Shown here: one piece after another, positions 1 to 6,793 of the stretch | Layout: each line of letters opens with the position of its first letter | Position numbering within the stretch: position 1 is the stretch's first letter | Source of the DNA: an uncultured Eubacterium sp. | GTDB taxonomy: Bacteria > Bacillota > Clostridia > Lachnospirales > Lachnospiraceae | NCBI GenBank assembly: GCA_945946665.1 | Contig: CAMEWO010000023.1 | Coordinates: 1 to 33,201 of the forward strand | DNA: 33,201 bases | Reading direction: 5' to 3' | Notes under the pieces: model-generated | Databases searched by the model: none | Told to the model about the DNA's origin: nothing | The model's input: only the letters and a program-made list of their open reading frames with translations | Made by a program: the position numbers and the translations under genes

Positions 1-61
1 GACAAGTAGAGAAATTAATCGTAGAATATAAGTATATAAATTATAGAGGAGGTACAGGTAT

Positions 62-1504
62 ATGCCAAGATGGACATATTCAATCACAATTGTTAACAAT
101 ACTGACAGACCTCTGGAATTGATATCATCAAGTCTTCCATGGGGTCAGAAAGATGGAGGATTTCCAAAAGAGATAGCACCAGGAGCATGTGGGGAATTCA
201 GTGTATACGCAAAGGCAGGCACGTCAACGGGAATTGAAATGTATTTTTCAATGAAGGATAAAGTGCCGAGTGAAGGTGATGCGAGCTATGGATTAATATC
301 ATTTTCTCTTGATATGCCTTACTGGAAACATAAGAACACCAGTAAGCTTAATTGCACCGGTGTACTCAAATCAGATGGTTTCTCAGAGGTTCCTGATGGA
401 GCCCATGATTTTTCCACAACAGTACAGGTTTTCACATCACTGTCAGATAAGATGCTGGAAAAGAAAAGTATAGAAGAATGTGGATATTGCAACAGCTATG
501 ATTGGGAAATGGTTCGTGAGCTTAATGTAATGGATCCGGACTTGACTCCGGTTAGTGAAATCCTTCCGAAAAACAATATTCTGTCAGGAAGAAAGATGAT
601 TGGAAGAACAGAAAAAAGAACAATTCCAAGAAGTTTGTGGGGACAGATAATTGACAGAAGCTACAAGGATGATTATAGCAAAAAGCATTTTGTGCAGGAA
701 TACTTCACAGATTCAATCTATGAGGTAAGAAGAAATATTAGTATTCCTATTGCGGCTAATGAGACTTACGAAAAAAATATTGAAATTACTAACCATTCAA
801 CGATAAGACGAGAGACAAGTGAGGAATTCAGGATTGAAAATACTATAGAATGTGAAGCTGAACCAGAAGCATTCTCGTTATCGGAGGAATTGTCAGTATC
901 ATATCAGATTACTAACCTTAGTGAATATTGCGCAGAAAACGAGAAGGTAGAGAGACAGACATTTTCCTATGCATCAGTTGAAAATGACAGAACTGTTGTA
1001 TTATGGGATATAGTGCAGATAATAGCTCTGTATCGTGTTAATTCAAGAGGTGTAACAGAACTGGTAGGAATAGGAGATTATCTTGTTTCCCAGACACAGA
1101 CCACATATACATCAGGAGAAGAAGGTACAGACCAGCCAGGGGTTGAACTTCAGTTTCCATATGCCAATTCAGAAGCCGATTATGATGCAGAAGATGAATA
1201 TGCAGAAGATAATAATCTTAGTACAATCCAAGGCAGTATTACAATTAATGGGACCACATATAGATGGAGAGAATACAAATGTGGAGGACTTAATCGTGGT
1301 ATTGAATTTAATCCAGGAAGAAAAAGGTATGAATTCGATCCCAATCCCCATGATGATGCGTGGTATAATAGTCATCAGTCAAGATGGTATGCTAAGATGG
1401 CAGAAGAATTTGAGAAAAAAGCGGAGAGAACAGGCTGGAACTGGCCATCAACAGTAAGAAACTTAAAAGTTCATAATACAACTTATACAGCAACAAAAAT
1501 ATAA
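62..1504 (+). CDS. Unrecognised beta-rich protein with an aegerolysin-like N-terminal region
   Basis: The 480-aa product has no signal peptide and no membrane helix. The ATG follows GGAGG at a good distance. Residues 1 to about 125 read as a small beta-sandwich: a start of the form ITIVNNTDRPLEL, then a WGQ turn, IAPGACGEF and an end near DGAHDFSTTVQVF. This weakly recalls aegerolysin or actinoporin-type domains. Residues about 220-345 are beta-strand-like, rich in Ser, Thr and Glu, and end in a hydrophobic stretch (VVLWDIVQIIALYRV). The tail is acidic, then Trp/Tyr/Asn-rich with no recognisable motif. A fragment of a relative of the N-terminal domain lies at 1712-1837, so this gene type has been duplicated locally. 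A pore-forming or lipid-binding role is only an idea suggested by the layout. Confidence 0.85.
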   Translation: MPRWTYSITIVNNTDRPLELISSSLPWGQKDGGFPKEIAPGACGEFSVYAKAGTSTGIEMYFSMKDKVPSEGDASYGLISFSLDMPYWKHKNTSKLNCTGVLKSDGFSEVPDGAHDFSTTVQVFTSLSDKMLEKKSIEECGYCNSYDWEMVRELNVMDPDLTPVSEILPKNNILSGRKMIGRTEKRTIPRSLWGQIIDRSYKDDYSKKHFVQEYFTDSIYEVRRNISIPIAANETYEKNIEITNHSTIRRETSEEFRIENTIECEAEPEAFSLSEELSVSYQITNLSEYCAENEKVERQTFSYASVENDRTVVLWDIVQIIALYRVNSRGVTELVGIGDYLVSQTQTTYTSGEEGTDQPGVELQFPYANSEADYDAEDEYAEDNNLSTIQGSITINGTTYRWREYKCGGLNRGIEFNPGRKRYEFDPNPHDDAWYNSHQSRWYAKMAEEFEKKAERTGWNWPSTVRNLKVHNTTYTATKI

Positions 1505-1517
1505 TACATGCAATACA

Positions 1518-1550
1518 AGGGCAGGGCGGCTTAAGATGCCGCCCTGCCTT
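1518..1550. terminator. GC-rich hairpin terminator
   Basis: The arms GCAGGGCGGC (1521-1530) and GCCGCCCTGC (1538-1547) match perfectly around a 7-nt loop, and the stem can be extended by about three pairs. CTTATTT follows. It sits 13 bases after the stop of the 480-aa gene and would also end a minus-strand gene from the right. It is one of three related hairpins, with 2720-2750 and 4140-4173. Confidence 0.75.
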
Positions 1551-1634
1551 ATTTCGTTATAGTTAAAAAGGATAAAGTTAGATGGTTTTCTATAGCTAGC
1601 GACACTTCTGAAAATTAGAAACGGACTTAAAACG
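1541..1634 (-). pseudogene. 3'-end remnant of a second rpn-like nuclease gene
   Basis: The stretch 1541-1634 aligns without gaps to 2741-2834 with roughly ten mismatches, at a constant offset of 1200 bases. The match covers the terminator arm, the trailer and the last codons of the intact minus-strand Rpn gene. Read on the minus strand the remnant ends in VSNFQKCR and a stop, where the intact gene ends in VSDFQKCCWL. Similarity stops near 1635, so only the tail of the copy is left. Confidence 0.75.
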
Positions 1635-1668
1635 CAAATAGCAATGAATAATATATCAGTAAATAAAA

Positions 1669-1712
1669 CAAAACGCACGATAAACGCACGCGTGCGTTTA
1701 TCGTGCGTTTTG
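1669..1712. repeat. Perfect 44-bp palindrome with zero loop
   Basis: Every base from 1669 to 1690 pairs with its mirror in 1691-1712, and the match ends at 1668/1713. Each arm holds AAACGCACG twice in direct order, so the element carries four copies of the 9-mer, two in each orientation. It lies between the rpn remnant and the gene fragment that starts at its right edge. It could be a site for a dimeric or tetrameric DNA-binding protein, a replication or recombination scar, or a cruciform. It has no T-tract and so is not a typical terminator. Confidence 0.9.
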
Positions 1713-1837
1713 AATGCACAGGAAAACTAAGAGCAGAAGGTTTCGTACCCGTGTCTGATGGAGCACATAAATATTCAATAACAGATAGAAGCTTAAAAGT
1801 AGGTAGTATAACTTTGATACGGGTTGAAAAGTTATGA
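1712..1837 (+). pseudogene. Fragment of a relative of the gene at 62-1504
   Basis: The frame from GAA at 1712 to the TGA at 1835-1837 encodes ECTGKLRAEGF, then VSDGAHKYSIT, and ends in GSITLIRVEKL. It matches NCTGVLKSDGF and VPDGAHDFSTT of the 480-aa protein (13 of 24 residues in the ungapped part). No start codon or ribosome binding site precedes it, and the similarity begins at the edge of the palindrome. The stop soon after the domain suggests that the parent was a short single-domain protein. Confidence 0.7.
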
Positions 1838-1889
1838 TTGAAAGTGTATACTGATTTATATAAAAGTAATGTATGAAAGGGTCATCTTA

Positions 1890-1919
1890 TTGACAAAAAT
1901 AGAAATTATTAGAGATTAT
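1890..1919 (+). promoter_or_regulatory. Likely promoter for the HIRAN-domain gene
   Basis: TTGACA (1890-1895) is a perfect -35 box, 18 bases before GATTAT (1914-1919), which matches four of six bases of the -10 consensus. The start codon at 2001 lies about 75 bases after the expected transcription start. Confidence 0.4.
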
Positions 1920-2000
1920 GGAGGGGTCATCGTTCATAATAGGTAAACATCCAGATTATGATATGAACACCATGAGAGAAAAAGAAAGCGGGAGATATTG

Positions 2001-2681
2001 ATGAAACATGATTTTCTATATGTAATTTGGAAAAATCCCGAAAACAGAAGAAACTATATTGTTGGTAAATTGATTAAATCTGATGGCTATTCATTCGAAT
2101 ATTCGCATGAATATAAAGAGGCTCAATTGAATGGATGGGAATTAATACAAGCATTCCCAGAAGTGAAAAAGTATCATAGCAAGGATTTATTTCCGTTTTT
2201 TTCCAGCAGATTACCAGACAAGAAACGAAAGGATATTGAAGCGGTATTAGCAAAGTATGGATTGAAAGAGTATGATGGCTATGAGTTATTAAGAAGAAGT
2301 GGCGGTAGATTGCCAATTGATACATATGAGTTCATAGATCCTATATTTCCAGAAGATGAAACTGTTGAACGTGATTTCTATATTGTGGGTGTAAGGCACA
2401 CGGCTGGATGCATGGGTGCGAATTGCGTTGATAGACAGGAATTGTGTGTTGGTATGGAATTATTGCTAGAACTTGAACCGGATAATGAGTATGATTCTAA
2501 TGCAGTATTAGTAAAGGCGGAGCAGGGTGAGTATATTGGATATGTGCCCCGGTACTATAGTGAGAGCGTTGCATTCAGATTGAAGAATAACATGTCGTAC
2601 AAATGCACTGTTATCGAATTGTGTAAAGAAAAGGATTGTCAGAATTGTGTTAAGGTAAAACTGATAATGCCAAGAAAATAA
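2001..2681 (+). CDS. HIRAN-domain protein with HipA_N-like front
   Basis: I chose the ATG at 2001 because GGGAG lies 6 bases before it; an in-frame TTG at 1998 is too close to that site. The product has 226 aa. Residues about 1-110 resemble the small N-terminal domain of HipA-type proteins: YVIWKN, VGKLIKSDGYSFEYSHEY, FPFFSSRLPDKKRKDI and a GG turn. Residues about 122-226 match the HIRAN domain: FYIVGVRHT, LCVGMELLLELEPDNEYDSN, then AVLV and YIGYVPRYYSESV. HIRAN domains bind DNA 3' ends or damaged DNA in SNF2-type helicases and also occur alone in bacteria. No kinase domain follows, so it is not a HipA toxin. The neighbouring Rpn nuclease hints at a defence or DNA-processing context, but nothing proves a link. 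Confidence 0.85.
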   Translation: MKHDFLYVIWKNPENRRNYIVGKLIKSDGYSFEYSHEYKEAQLNGWELIQAFPEVKKYHSKDLFPFFSSRLPDKKRKDIEAVLAKYGLKEYDGYELLRRSGGRLPIDTYEFIDPIFPEDETVERDFYIVGVRHTAGCMGANCVDRQELCVGMELLLELEPDNEYDSNAVLVKAEQGEYIGYVPRYYSESVAFRLKNNMSYKCTVIELCKEKDCQNCVKVKLIMPRK

Positions 2682-2719
2682 CAAAGACAAAGTGATACAG
2701 ATTGATTTATTGATTAAGA

Positions 2720-2750
2720 GGGCGGCGCCATCAGGTGTCCGCCCTGCCTT
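2720..2750. terminator. Bidirectional GC-rich hairpin between convergent genes
   Basis: GGGCGG (2720-2725) pairs with CCGCCC (2739-2744), and an inner CGCC/GGTG stem encloses an ATCA loop. CTGCCTTATTT follows. It lies between the plus-strand HIRAN gene and the minus-strand Rpn gene, so it can serve both. The sequence is closely related to the hairpins at 1518-1550 and 4140-4173. Confidence 0.65.
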
Positions 2751-2789
2751 ATTTCGTTATAGTTAAAAAGGATAAAGTTAAATAGCTTT

Positions 2790-3023
2790 CTATAGCCAGC
2801 AACACTTCTGAAAATCAGAAACAGACTCAAGAATCTTGTCTATATCGTAATCTGGTGCAGCAGCAATAACTGCATCGTATAGTGGCTTTATAGTCTCGGG
2901 TTCCTCTTCAAGTTCGGACGCAATAGTATCGATATCCATTCCTTTCTGGACTTTCTTGGTAATCTGGGTAATCAATCTCCTTATATCGCCTTCCTCTCGT
3001 CCTTCTTCCCGCTCAACCCTCAT
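2790..3023 (-). CDS. Possible internal start giving a short C-terminal Rpn product
   Basis: An in-frame ATG at 3023-3021 on the minus strand (MRVEREEGREEG) follows AAGAAGGA with only 3 bases between. It would yield a 77-aa C-terminal protein. Some enterobacterial rpn genes make such a short form, which blocks the nuclease. Here the spacing is short and the region is charged by nature, so this is only a candidate. Confidence 0.2.
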   Translation of the reverse strand: MRVEREEGREEGDIRRLITQITKKVQKGMDIDTIASELEEEPETIKPLYDAVIAAAPDYDIDKILESVSDFQKCCWL

Positions 3024-3800
3024 ACGTCCTTCTTCATCGTAATCATACACGCTCACGTCAATTACCTCCTCCCTGTGTTCAGAGAAGAAATCTGATAAGA
3101 TACCACTTGCAATACACTCATCAACAGCCTCTGTTACTGCGGTTCGGATATCCTTATTCTCTGAATATTTCTTCTCATTGACCTTATTAACGAATGTCAT
3201 ATAGTCCCGGAGAATGTGGCACTTATTTAAGATTGAAGGAACTTTTCTGATTTTTGAATCATCTGGAGTTCCATCATCTGATTCTTCAACACAATCGGGA
3301 TTAATATTGATAACCCTGACCTTAAGTTCTAGTTCTGGTTCTGACTTAGTATAAACCTGAGATACGCTAGCCTTACTTTCCATAAACATATCTGAAAGCT
3401 TCAGAACCGTTTCTTCATCCTTCATCCCATCCCTTCCGTTATAGAAAGTGACGAAATGTGGCACAGGAATCTTCAGCATGGTACGCCTGTGCAATTCACT
3501 GTTTGGATACATCTCTCTGTACACATCTGACACATAATGTAAGAACCTTAATGGCATGTTAGGATTCTTAGAAGCCTGCTGTTCAAACATATACAAATCC
3601 TGTCCAAACACAAATGAAGCATCATTCTTATACTTCATATATACACCACCCTGAAGTGTTGTAACAGCAAGGTCATCTACATTAGTATAAGCTGTGTCAT
3701 TCAGCGCGTTATACAGCTCAAGCAGATTCTTCTTGTCACGGAACAACATACAAAATACGTTGTCCTTATATCTCACAGTTACAGTTTCTTTATTATTCAT
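2790..3800 (-). CDS. Rpn family recombination-promoting nuclease / putative transposase
   Basis: The 336-aa product starts at an ATG preceded on the minus strand by AGGAGG. The N-terminal third carries the PD-(D/E)XK-type core of the RpnA/YhgA-like family: KDNVFCMLF with the first acidic residue (about 13), then NDASFVFGQDLYMFEQQAS with Asp60, Glu73 and Gln75, then NPNMPLRFLHYV. The C-terminal third is charged and helical (REEGREEGDIRRLI), as usual for these proteins. Rpn proteins are DNA endonucleases that raise recombination, and some act in phage defence. The 3' end of a second copy remains at 1541-1634. The gene is isolated and convergent with the HIRAN gene. The length is normal and no frame break is seen. 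Confidence 0.9.
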   Translation of the reverse strand: MNNKETVTVRYKDNVFCMLFRDKKNLLELYNALNDTAYTNVDDLAVTTLQGGVYMKYKNDASFVFGQDLYMFEQQASKNPNMPLRFLHYVSDVYREMYPNSELHRRTMLKIPVPHFVTFYNGRDGMKDEETVLKLSDMFMESKASVSQVYTKSEPELELKVRVININPDCVEESDDGTPDDSKIRKVPSILNKCHILRDYMTFVNKVNEKKYSENKDIRTAVTEAVDECIASGILSDFFSEHREEVIDVSVYDYDEEGRMRVEREEGREEGDIRRLITQITKKVQKGMDIDTIASELEEEPETIKPLYDAVIAAAPDYDIDKILESVSDFQKCCWL

Positions 3801-4029
3801 AAGTCCTCCTGACTGGCAGGAGTGAAGATTATGTGCCTGATAAAGAGAAACTTATTACAATAAAAGGTTATCAACTGATATCATAATAGCATTCCACGTC
3901 CCACAAAACAAGCGCAAAGCGACAATCCTGCCTAAAAGTAGATAAAAATTTAATAAAAAGGAATTACTGGTGAATCCCATGACACACGCCTGAACGTGCA
4001 AGGTTACATGAAAACACATGTATAATGTA

Positions 4030-4060
4030 TTGAGATTAGCTAATCAAGATAAAGTATACT
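4030..4060 (+). promoter_or_regulatory. Possible promoter overlapping a 12-bp palindrome
   Basis: TTGAGA (4030-4035) and TATACT (4055-4060) are 19 bases apart, slightly long. The perfect palindrome GATTAGCTAATC (4034-4045) overlaps the -35 end and the spacer, where a repressor site would lie. Transcription from here would reach the hairpin at 4140-4173 before the gene at 4272, so it may drive a short RNA or be attenuated. Confidence 0.25.
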
Positions 4061-4139
4061 TACAATATATAATATATAACAGACGATGCCTTGTGTCAAT
4101 AATAAAATAAAAAATATATAAATTGAATATATTAATTAA

Positions 4140-4173
4140 GCAGGGCGGCGCCGTCAGGTGCCACCCTGCTTTT
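4140..4173 (+). terminator. Orphan GC-rich hairpin with T-tract
   Basis: The arms 4140-4152 and 4157-4169 pair with one C-A mismatch and one G-T pair around a GTCA loop, and TTTT follows. No plus-strand gene ends upstream: the nearest gene runs the other way. It may end a short transcript, act as an attenuator for the next gene, or be left over from a lost gene. It shares the core GGCGGCGCC and TCAGGTG with the hairpin at 2720-2750. Confidence 0.7.
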
Positions 4174-4271
4174 ATATTAAGGAGAAAAAAGCCACTCTAC
4201 AAATTGTTATTAGCTTCCCCAAATAGTATAATAAACATATAGCATCAAAAGATGTCATGACAGGGGGATAT

Positions 4272-5366
4272 ATGAGATACACAGACATGTTTGAACAATA
4301 CAAGGGATATGGTGAGACTATAAAAGGATTAAAGGATGCACTGGAGCCAATAAAAGGATTAAGAGATGCACTGGAGCCAATAAAAGGATTAGGAGATGTG
4401 CTGGAGTCGGTAAAAGGATTAGGAGATACATGGGCACCCATAACGGGATATCAGAGTATGATAGAGCCTGCCATGTCTGCATGGACAACAGCATCTAACA
4501 TGGATCGGCTGGTGAATGACCAGGTAACATTCTTAAGTCAGAATTATGGAGGAATGGAAACTTTGTTGTCGCAGGCTGACAGGATGATGGGTTTCTACAA
4601 CTCAGACATAGCAGAAGGCATGAAGAGTGCAATGTCTGGTTATGCTGGTATGGCAGAACAGCTCAATTATAACAGTGTTTACCAAAATATAGTGGGATTG
4701 CTGGATTCGTATGGTTCGATTAAAGACGTGGTTGACAGCATATATTCTTCATTACCGCCGGGAAATTATGGGTATGAAGGTGAAGAGTATGAGAGCGAAG
4801 AAAGTGTTATTGAAGAAAATGCTATTGAAGAAAATGTTGTCAGGGAAAGTGCTGTCAGAGAAAATGCTGTCAGAAAAAATGCCGTAAACAAGGGTTCAGA
4901 ACTAGAAACAGACTTTGCCGACGAGCAGGAGCTTCAGGAGGCGCTGGAAGAAGAGAGCGCAGATCAGGACAAATTTCTAAAAAGAATTAAGAACTGGGCA
5001 GAAGAGAAGAAAAAGAAATACAATATATATAAATGTATAATGTTGTTTGTGGTAAATGTATTTTTGCTGCCGTATCTTCAGGAAAATGTAGGGAAACCTG
5101 CCATGACGAAGGTTGTGAGCTGCGTAAAACAGGCACCGGAGAAGGGAGCAGAGATAATATGCAAGCTCAAAGACGGCATACAGGCGATTATCACAGAAAA
5201 TACGAATTACTATTATAAGGTCAGATTTACGGATGAAAATGGTGTGGAACGTGAAGGATATGTGGCAAAAAAGAATCTGAGGGTGATTGAGGAAGAAGAG
5301 AGGGAGACTGAGAAAAAGGATGATGAGGGGGAAATGGAGCAGAAGAATGAAGACAGAGCAGAATAA
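4272..5366 (+). CDS. Repeat-bearing membrane protein with SH3-like C-terminal segment
   Basis: The ATG at 4272 follows AGGGGG by about 5 bases; an in-frame ATG at 4257 has no ribosome binding site. The product has 364 aa. Residues 17-56 are four 10-aa repeats of the type IKGLRDALEP. The next part is Met/Gln/Ser-rich and helical. Residues about 179-208 are six pentapeptide repeats (VIEEN, AVREN). A basic stretch leads to one membrane helix near 250-270 (IMLFVVNVFLLPYL). Then comes a segment like an SH3-type fold (YYYKVRFTDENGVEREGYVA) and a charged Glu/Lys tail. There is no signal peptide. I recognise no family. It could be a membrane-tethered scaffold or a phage-derived or secretion-related surface protein. 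Confidence 0.8.
   Translation: MRYTDMFEQYKGYGETIKGLKDALEPIKGLRDALEPIKGLGDVLESVKGLGDTWAPITGYQSMIEPAMSAWTTASNMDRLVNDQVTFLSQNYGGMETLLSQADRMMGFYNSDIAEGMKSAMSGYAGMAEQLNYNSVYQNIVGLLDSYGSIKDVVDSIYSSLPPGNYGYEGEEYESEESVIEENAIEENVVRESAVRENAVRKNAVNKGSELETDFADEQELQEALEEESADQDKFLKRIKNWAEEKKKKYNIYKCIMLFVVNVFLLPYLQENVGKPAMTKVVSCVKQAPEKGAEIICKLKDGIQAIITENTNYYYKVRFTDENGVEREGYVAKKNLRVIEEEERETEKKDDEGEMEQKNEDRAE
4320..4439 (+). repeat. Four 30-bp tandem in-frame repeats
   Basis: The units start at 4320, 4350, 4380 and 4410. The first two differ at only a few bases and the fourth is the most divergent. Each encodes a decapeptide such as IKGLRDALEP. The period keeps the reading frame, so copy number can change without breaking the gene. 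Confidence 0.9.
4806..4895 (+). repeat. Six 15-bp tandem in-frame repeats
   Basis: The units encode VIEEN, AIEEN, VVRES, AVREN, AVRKN and AVNKG. Neighbouring units are nearly alike in DNA, which suggests slippage. The segment changes from acidic to basic along its length. Confidence 0.8.
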
Positions 5367-5468
5367 GGATGAGGTGAAATAGTATCCGAATTTTAACTCT
5401 GTTTAAAGTTTTAATGGGAAAATTCCAGTAAACACCAGTTGATATGCGAAATTTACTGTATTAGTAGG

Positions 5469-5498
5469 TTGAAAGAGCAATGATATGTGGTGTATAAT
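5469..5498 (+). promoter_or_regulatory. Likely main promoter of the glycan locus
   Basis: TTGAAA (5469-5474), an 18-base spacer and a perfect TATAAT (5493-5498) lie about 60 bases before the first glycosyltransferase start. Of the plus-strand gaps upstream of the long run of genes, this one has the clearest promoter. Confidence 0.6.
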
Positions 5499-5564
5499 AT
5501 CATGAATAGAGTGTACATTTAGTGGTGGATAAAATATCATAGATAGATAAAGGAAATAAAAGTT

Positions 5565-6779
5565 TTGAGTAAAGTTGAGTGTTATATAGTAGGTGCAAAG
5601 GGGATATCCTTCTATGGTGGGTATGAGTCCTTTGTTCAGAAGTTGTTGCAATATCATAAAGACAATGAAAACATACGTTATCATGTAGCCTGCAAAGCGA
5701 ATGGTGATGGAGCAATGGAAGTGGACAAACTTGAGGGCGCATCAGAAGTGATGGATAATCACTTTACATATTGTAATGCGGATTGCCATCTTATACATGT
5801 TAATGAAAAACTTGGACCAGCACAGGCTATAGCATATGATATACAAGCGTTGAAAGTATTCTGCAAGCATATTGAAGAAAATAATATAGAGAAACCAATT
5901 ATATATATATTAGCATGTAGAATAGGCCCTTTCATGAACAGATATGTAAAAAAGATTCATAAGCTTGGTGGAAAGGTGTATCTGAATCCAGACGGACATG
6001 AATGGAAGCGTGCAAAATGGTCAGCACCAGTGAGAAAATACTGGAAAGAGTCAGAGAAAATGATGGTCAAGCACGCCGATCTTGTAATATGTGATAGTGT
6101 GAACATTGAAAAATATATTCATGAATCATACGATGCGCCTGGAAAGAAGATTAATACTACATATATTGCATATGGAGCAGAGGTTAAGCCTAGCAGGTTA
6201 TCAGATGATGATCCTATATATACAACATGGATGGGAAAACATGATTTGAAATCAGGAAATTATTACATGATATGCTGCAGGGCAGTTCCAGAGAATAATT
6301 TTGAAACGATTATAAGAGAATTTATGAATAGTAATACTAAGCGAGACCTTGCTGTAATTACCACAGAAAATCCTAAGATGCTTGCAGCACTTGAGCAAAA
6401 GTTGCACTATAGCATTGATAAGAGAATCAAATTCGTAGGAACAGTATATGATTCAGAACTGCTTGTCAAAATAAGGGAGAATGCATATGGATATATTCAT
6501 GGTCATTCTGTAGGAGGTACTAATCCAACATTACTCGAAGCTTTGGGAAGTACTAAGCTCAATCTGTTGTATGATGTTGGATTTAATCGTGAAGTTGGAG
6601 AAAATGCTGCGTTGTATTGGGATTTGTATGATGGTAGCCTTGCAGGAGTCATTGATAAAGCTGATAATCTAACTGATGATGAAATTAGTGAATTGGGAAG
6701 AATGGCTAAGCAAAGGATAAAAGATGCATATAGTTGGGAGTATATCTGCGGGAAATATAATGATGTATTCTCGTTATGA
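5565..6779 (+). CDS. DUF1972-type glycosyltransferase (GT4, rhamnosyltransferase-like)
   Basis: The 404-aa cytoplasmic GT-B protein would add a sugar to the lipid-linked repeat unit. The N-terminal motif VGAKGISFYGGYESFV (about residues 9-24) is the mark of the DUF1972 family, which includes beta-1,4-rhamnosyltransferases of capsule loci. The C-terminal half has HGHSVGGTNPTLLEALG (about 312-328), the donor-binding region with its conserved Glu. The start is TTG at 5565, ten bases after AAAGGA; no better ATG exists before the conserved motif. It is the first gene of the locus, behind the promoter at 5469. Because no RmlC or RmlD is present, the donor may be another sugar, for example the 3-amino-3,6-dideoxyhexose predicted here. 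Confidence 0.85.
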   Translation: MSKVECYIVGAKGISFYGGYESFVQKLLQYHKDNENIRYHVACKANGDGAMEVDKLEGASEVMDNHFTYCNADCHLIHVNEKLGPAQAIAYDIQALKVFCKHIEENNIEKPIIYILACRIGPFMNRYVKKIHKLGGKVYLNPDGHEWKRAKWSAPVRKYWKESEKMMVKHADLVICDSVNIEKYIHESYDAPGKKINTTYIAYGAEVKPSRLSDDDPIYTTWMGKHDLKSGNYYMICCRAVPENNFETIIREFMNSNTKRDLAVITTENPKMLAALEQKLHYSIDKRIKFVGTVYDSELLVKIRENAYGYIHGHSVGGTNPTLLEALGSTKLNLLYDVGFNREVGENAALYWDLYDGSLAGVIDKADNLTDDEISELGRMAKQRIKDAYSWEYICGKYNDVFSL

Positions 6780-6793
6780 CACAGGGAGAAAGC

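Larger units (their letters stand above)
1505..2000. other. Intergenic scar zone (about 500 bases)
   Basis: In order, the gap holds a GC-rich terminator-like hairpin, the 3' end of a second rpn-like gene in minus orientation, a perfect 44-bp palindrome, an open fragment similar to part of the gene at 62-1504, and a likely promoter for the next gene. It looks like the result of duplication followed by deletion. A 27-codon frame (1918-2001) that overlaps the next start has no ribosome binding site, and I do not call it. Confidence 0.7.
3801..4271. other. Intergenic region (about 470 bases), no gene seen
   Basis: From left to right the gap holds the AGGAGG site of the minus-strand Rpn gene, about 200 bases without any recognised feature, a weak promoter with a 12-bp palindrome (4030-4060), a strongly AT-rich run, an orphan hairpin terminator (4140-4173) and the ribosome binding site of the next gene. 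No convincing coding frame was found. Confidence 0.6.

Noticed and set aside
1083-1457. 124-codon plus-strand frame inside the first gene
   Set aside because: It is out of frame with a clearly coding 480-aa gene and its Met/Lys/Gln-rich product has no structure.
1918-2001. 27-codon frame overlapping the HIRAN gene start
   Set aside because: No ribosome binding site, very short, and the region overlaps the likely promoter.
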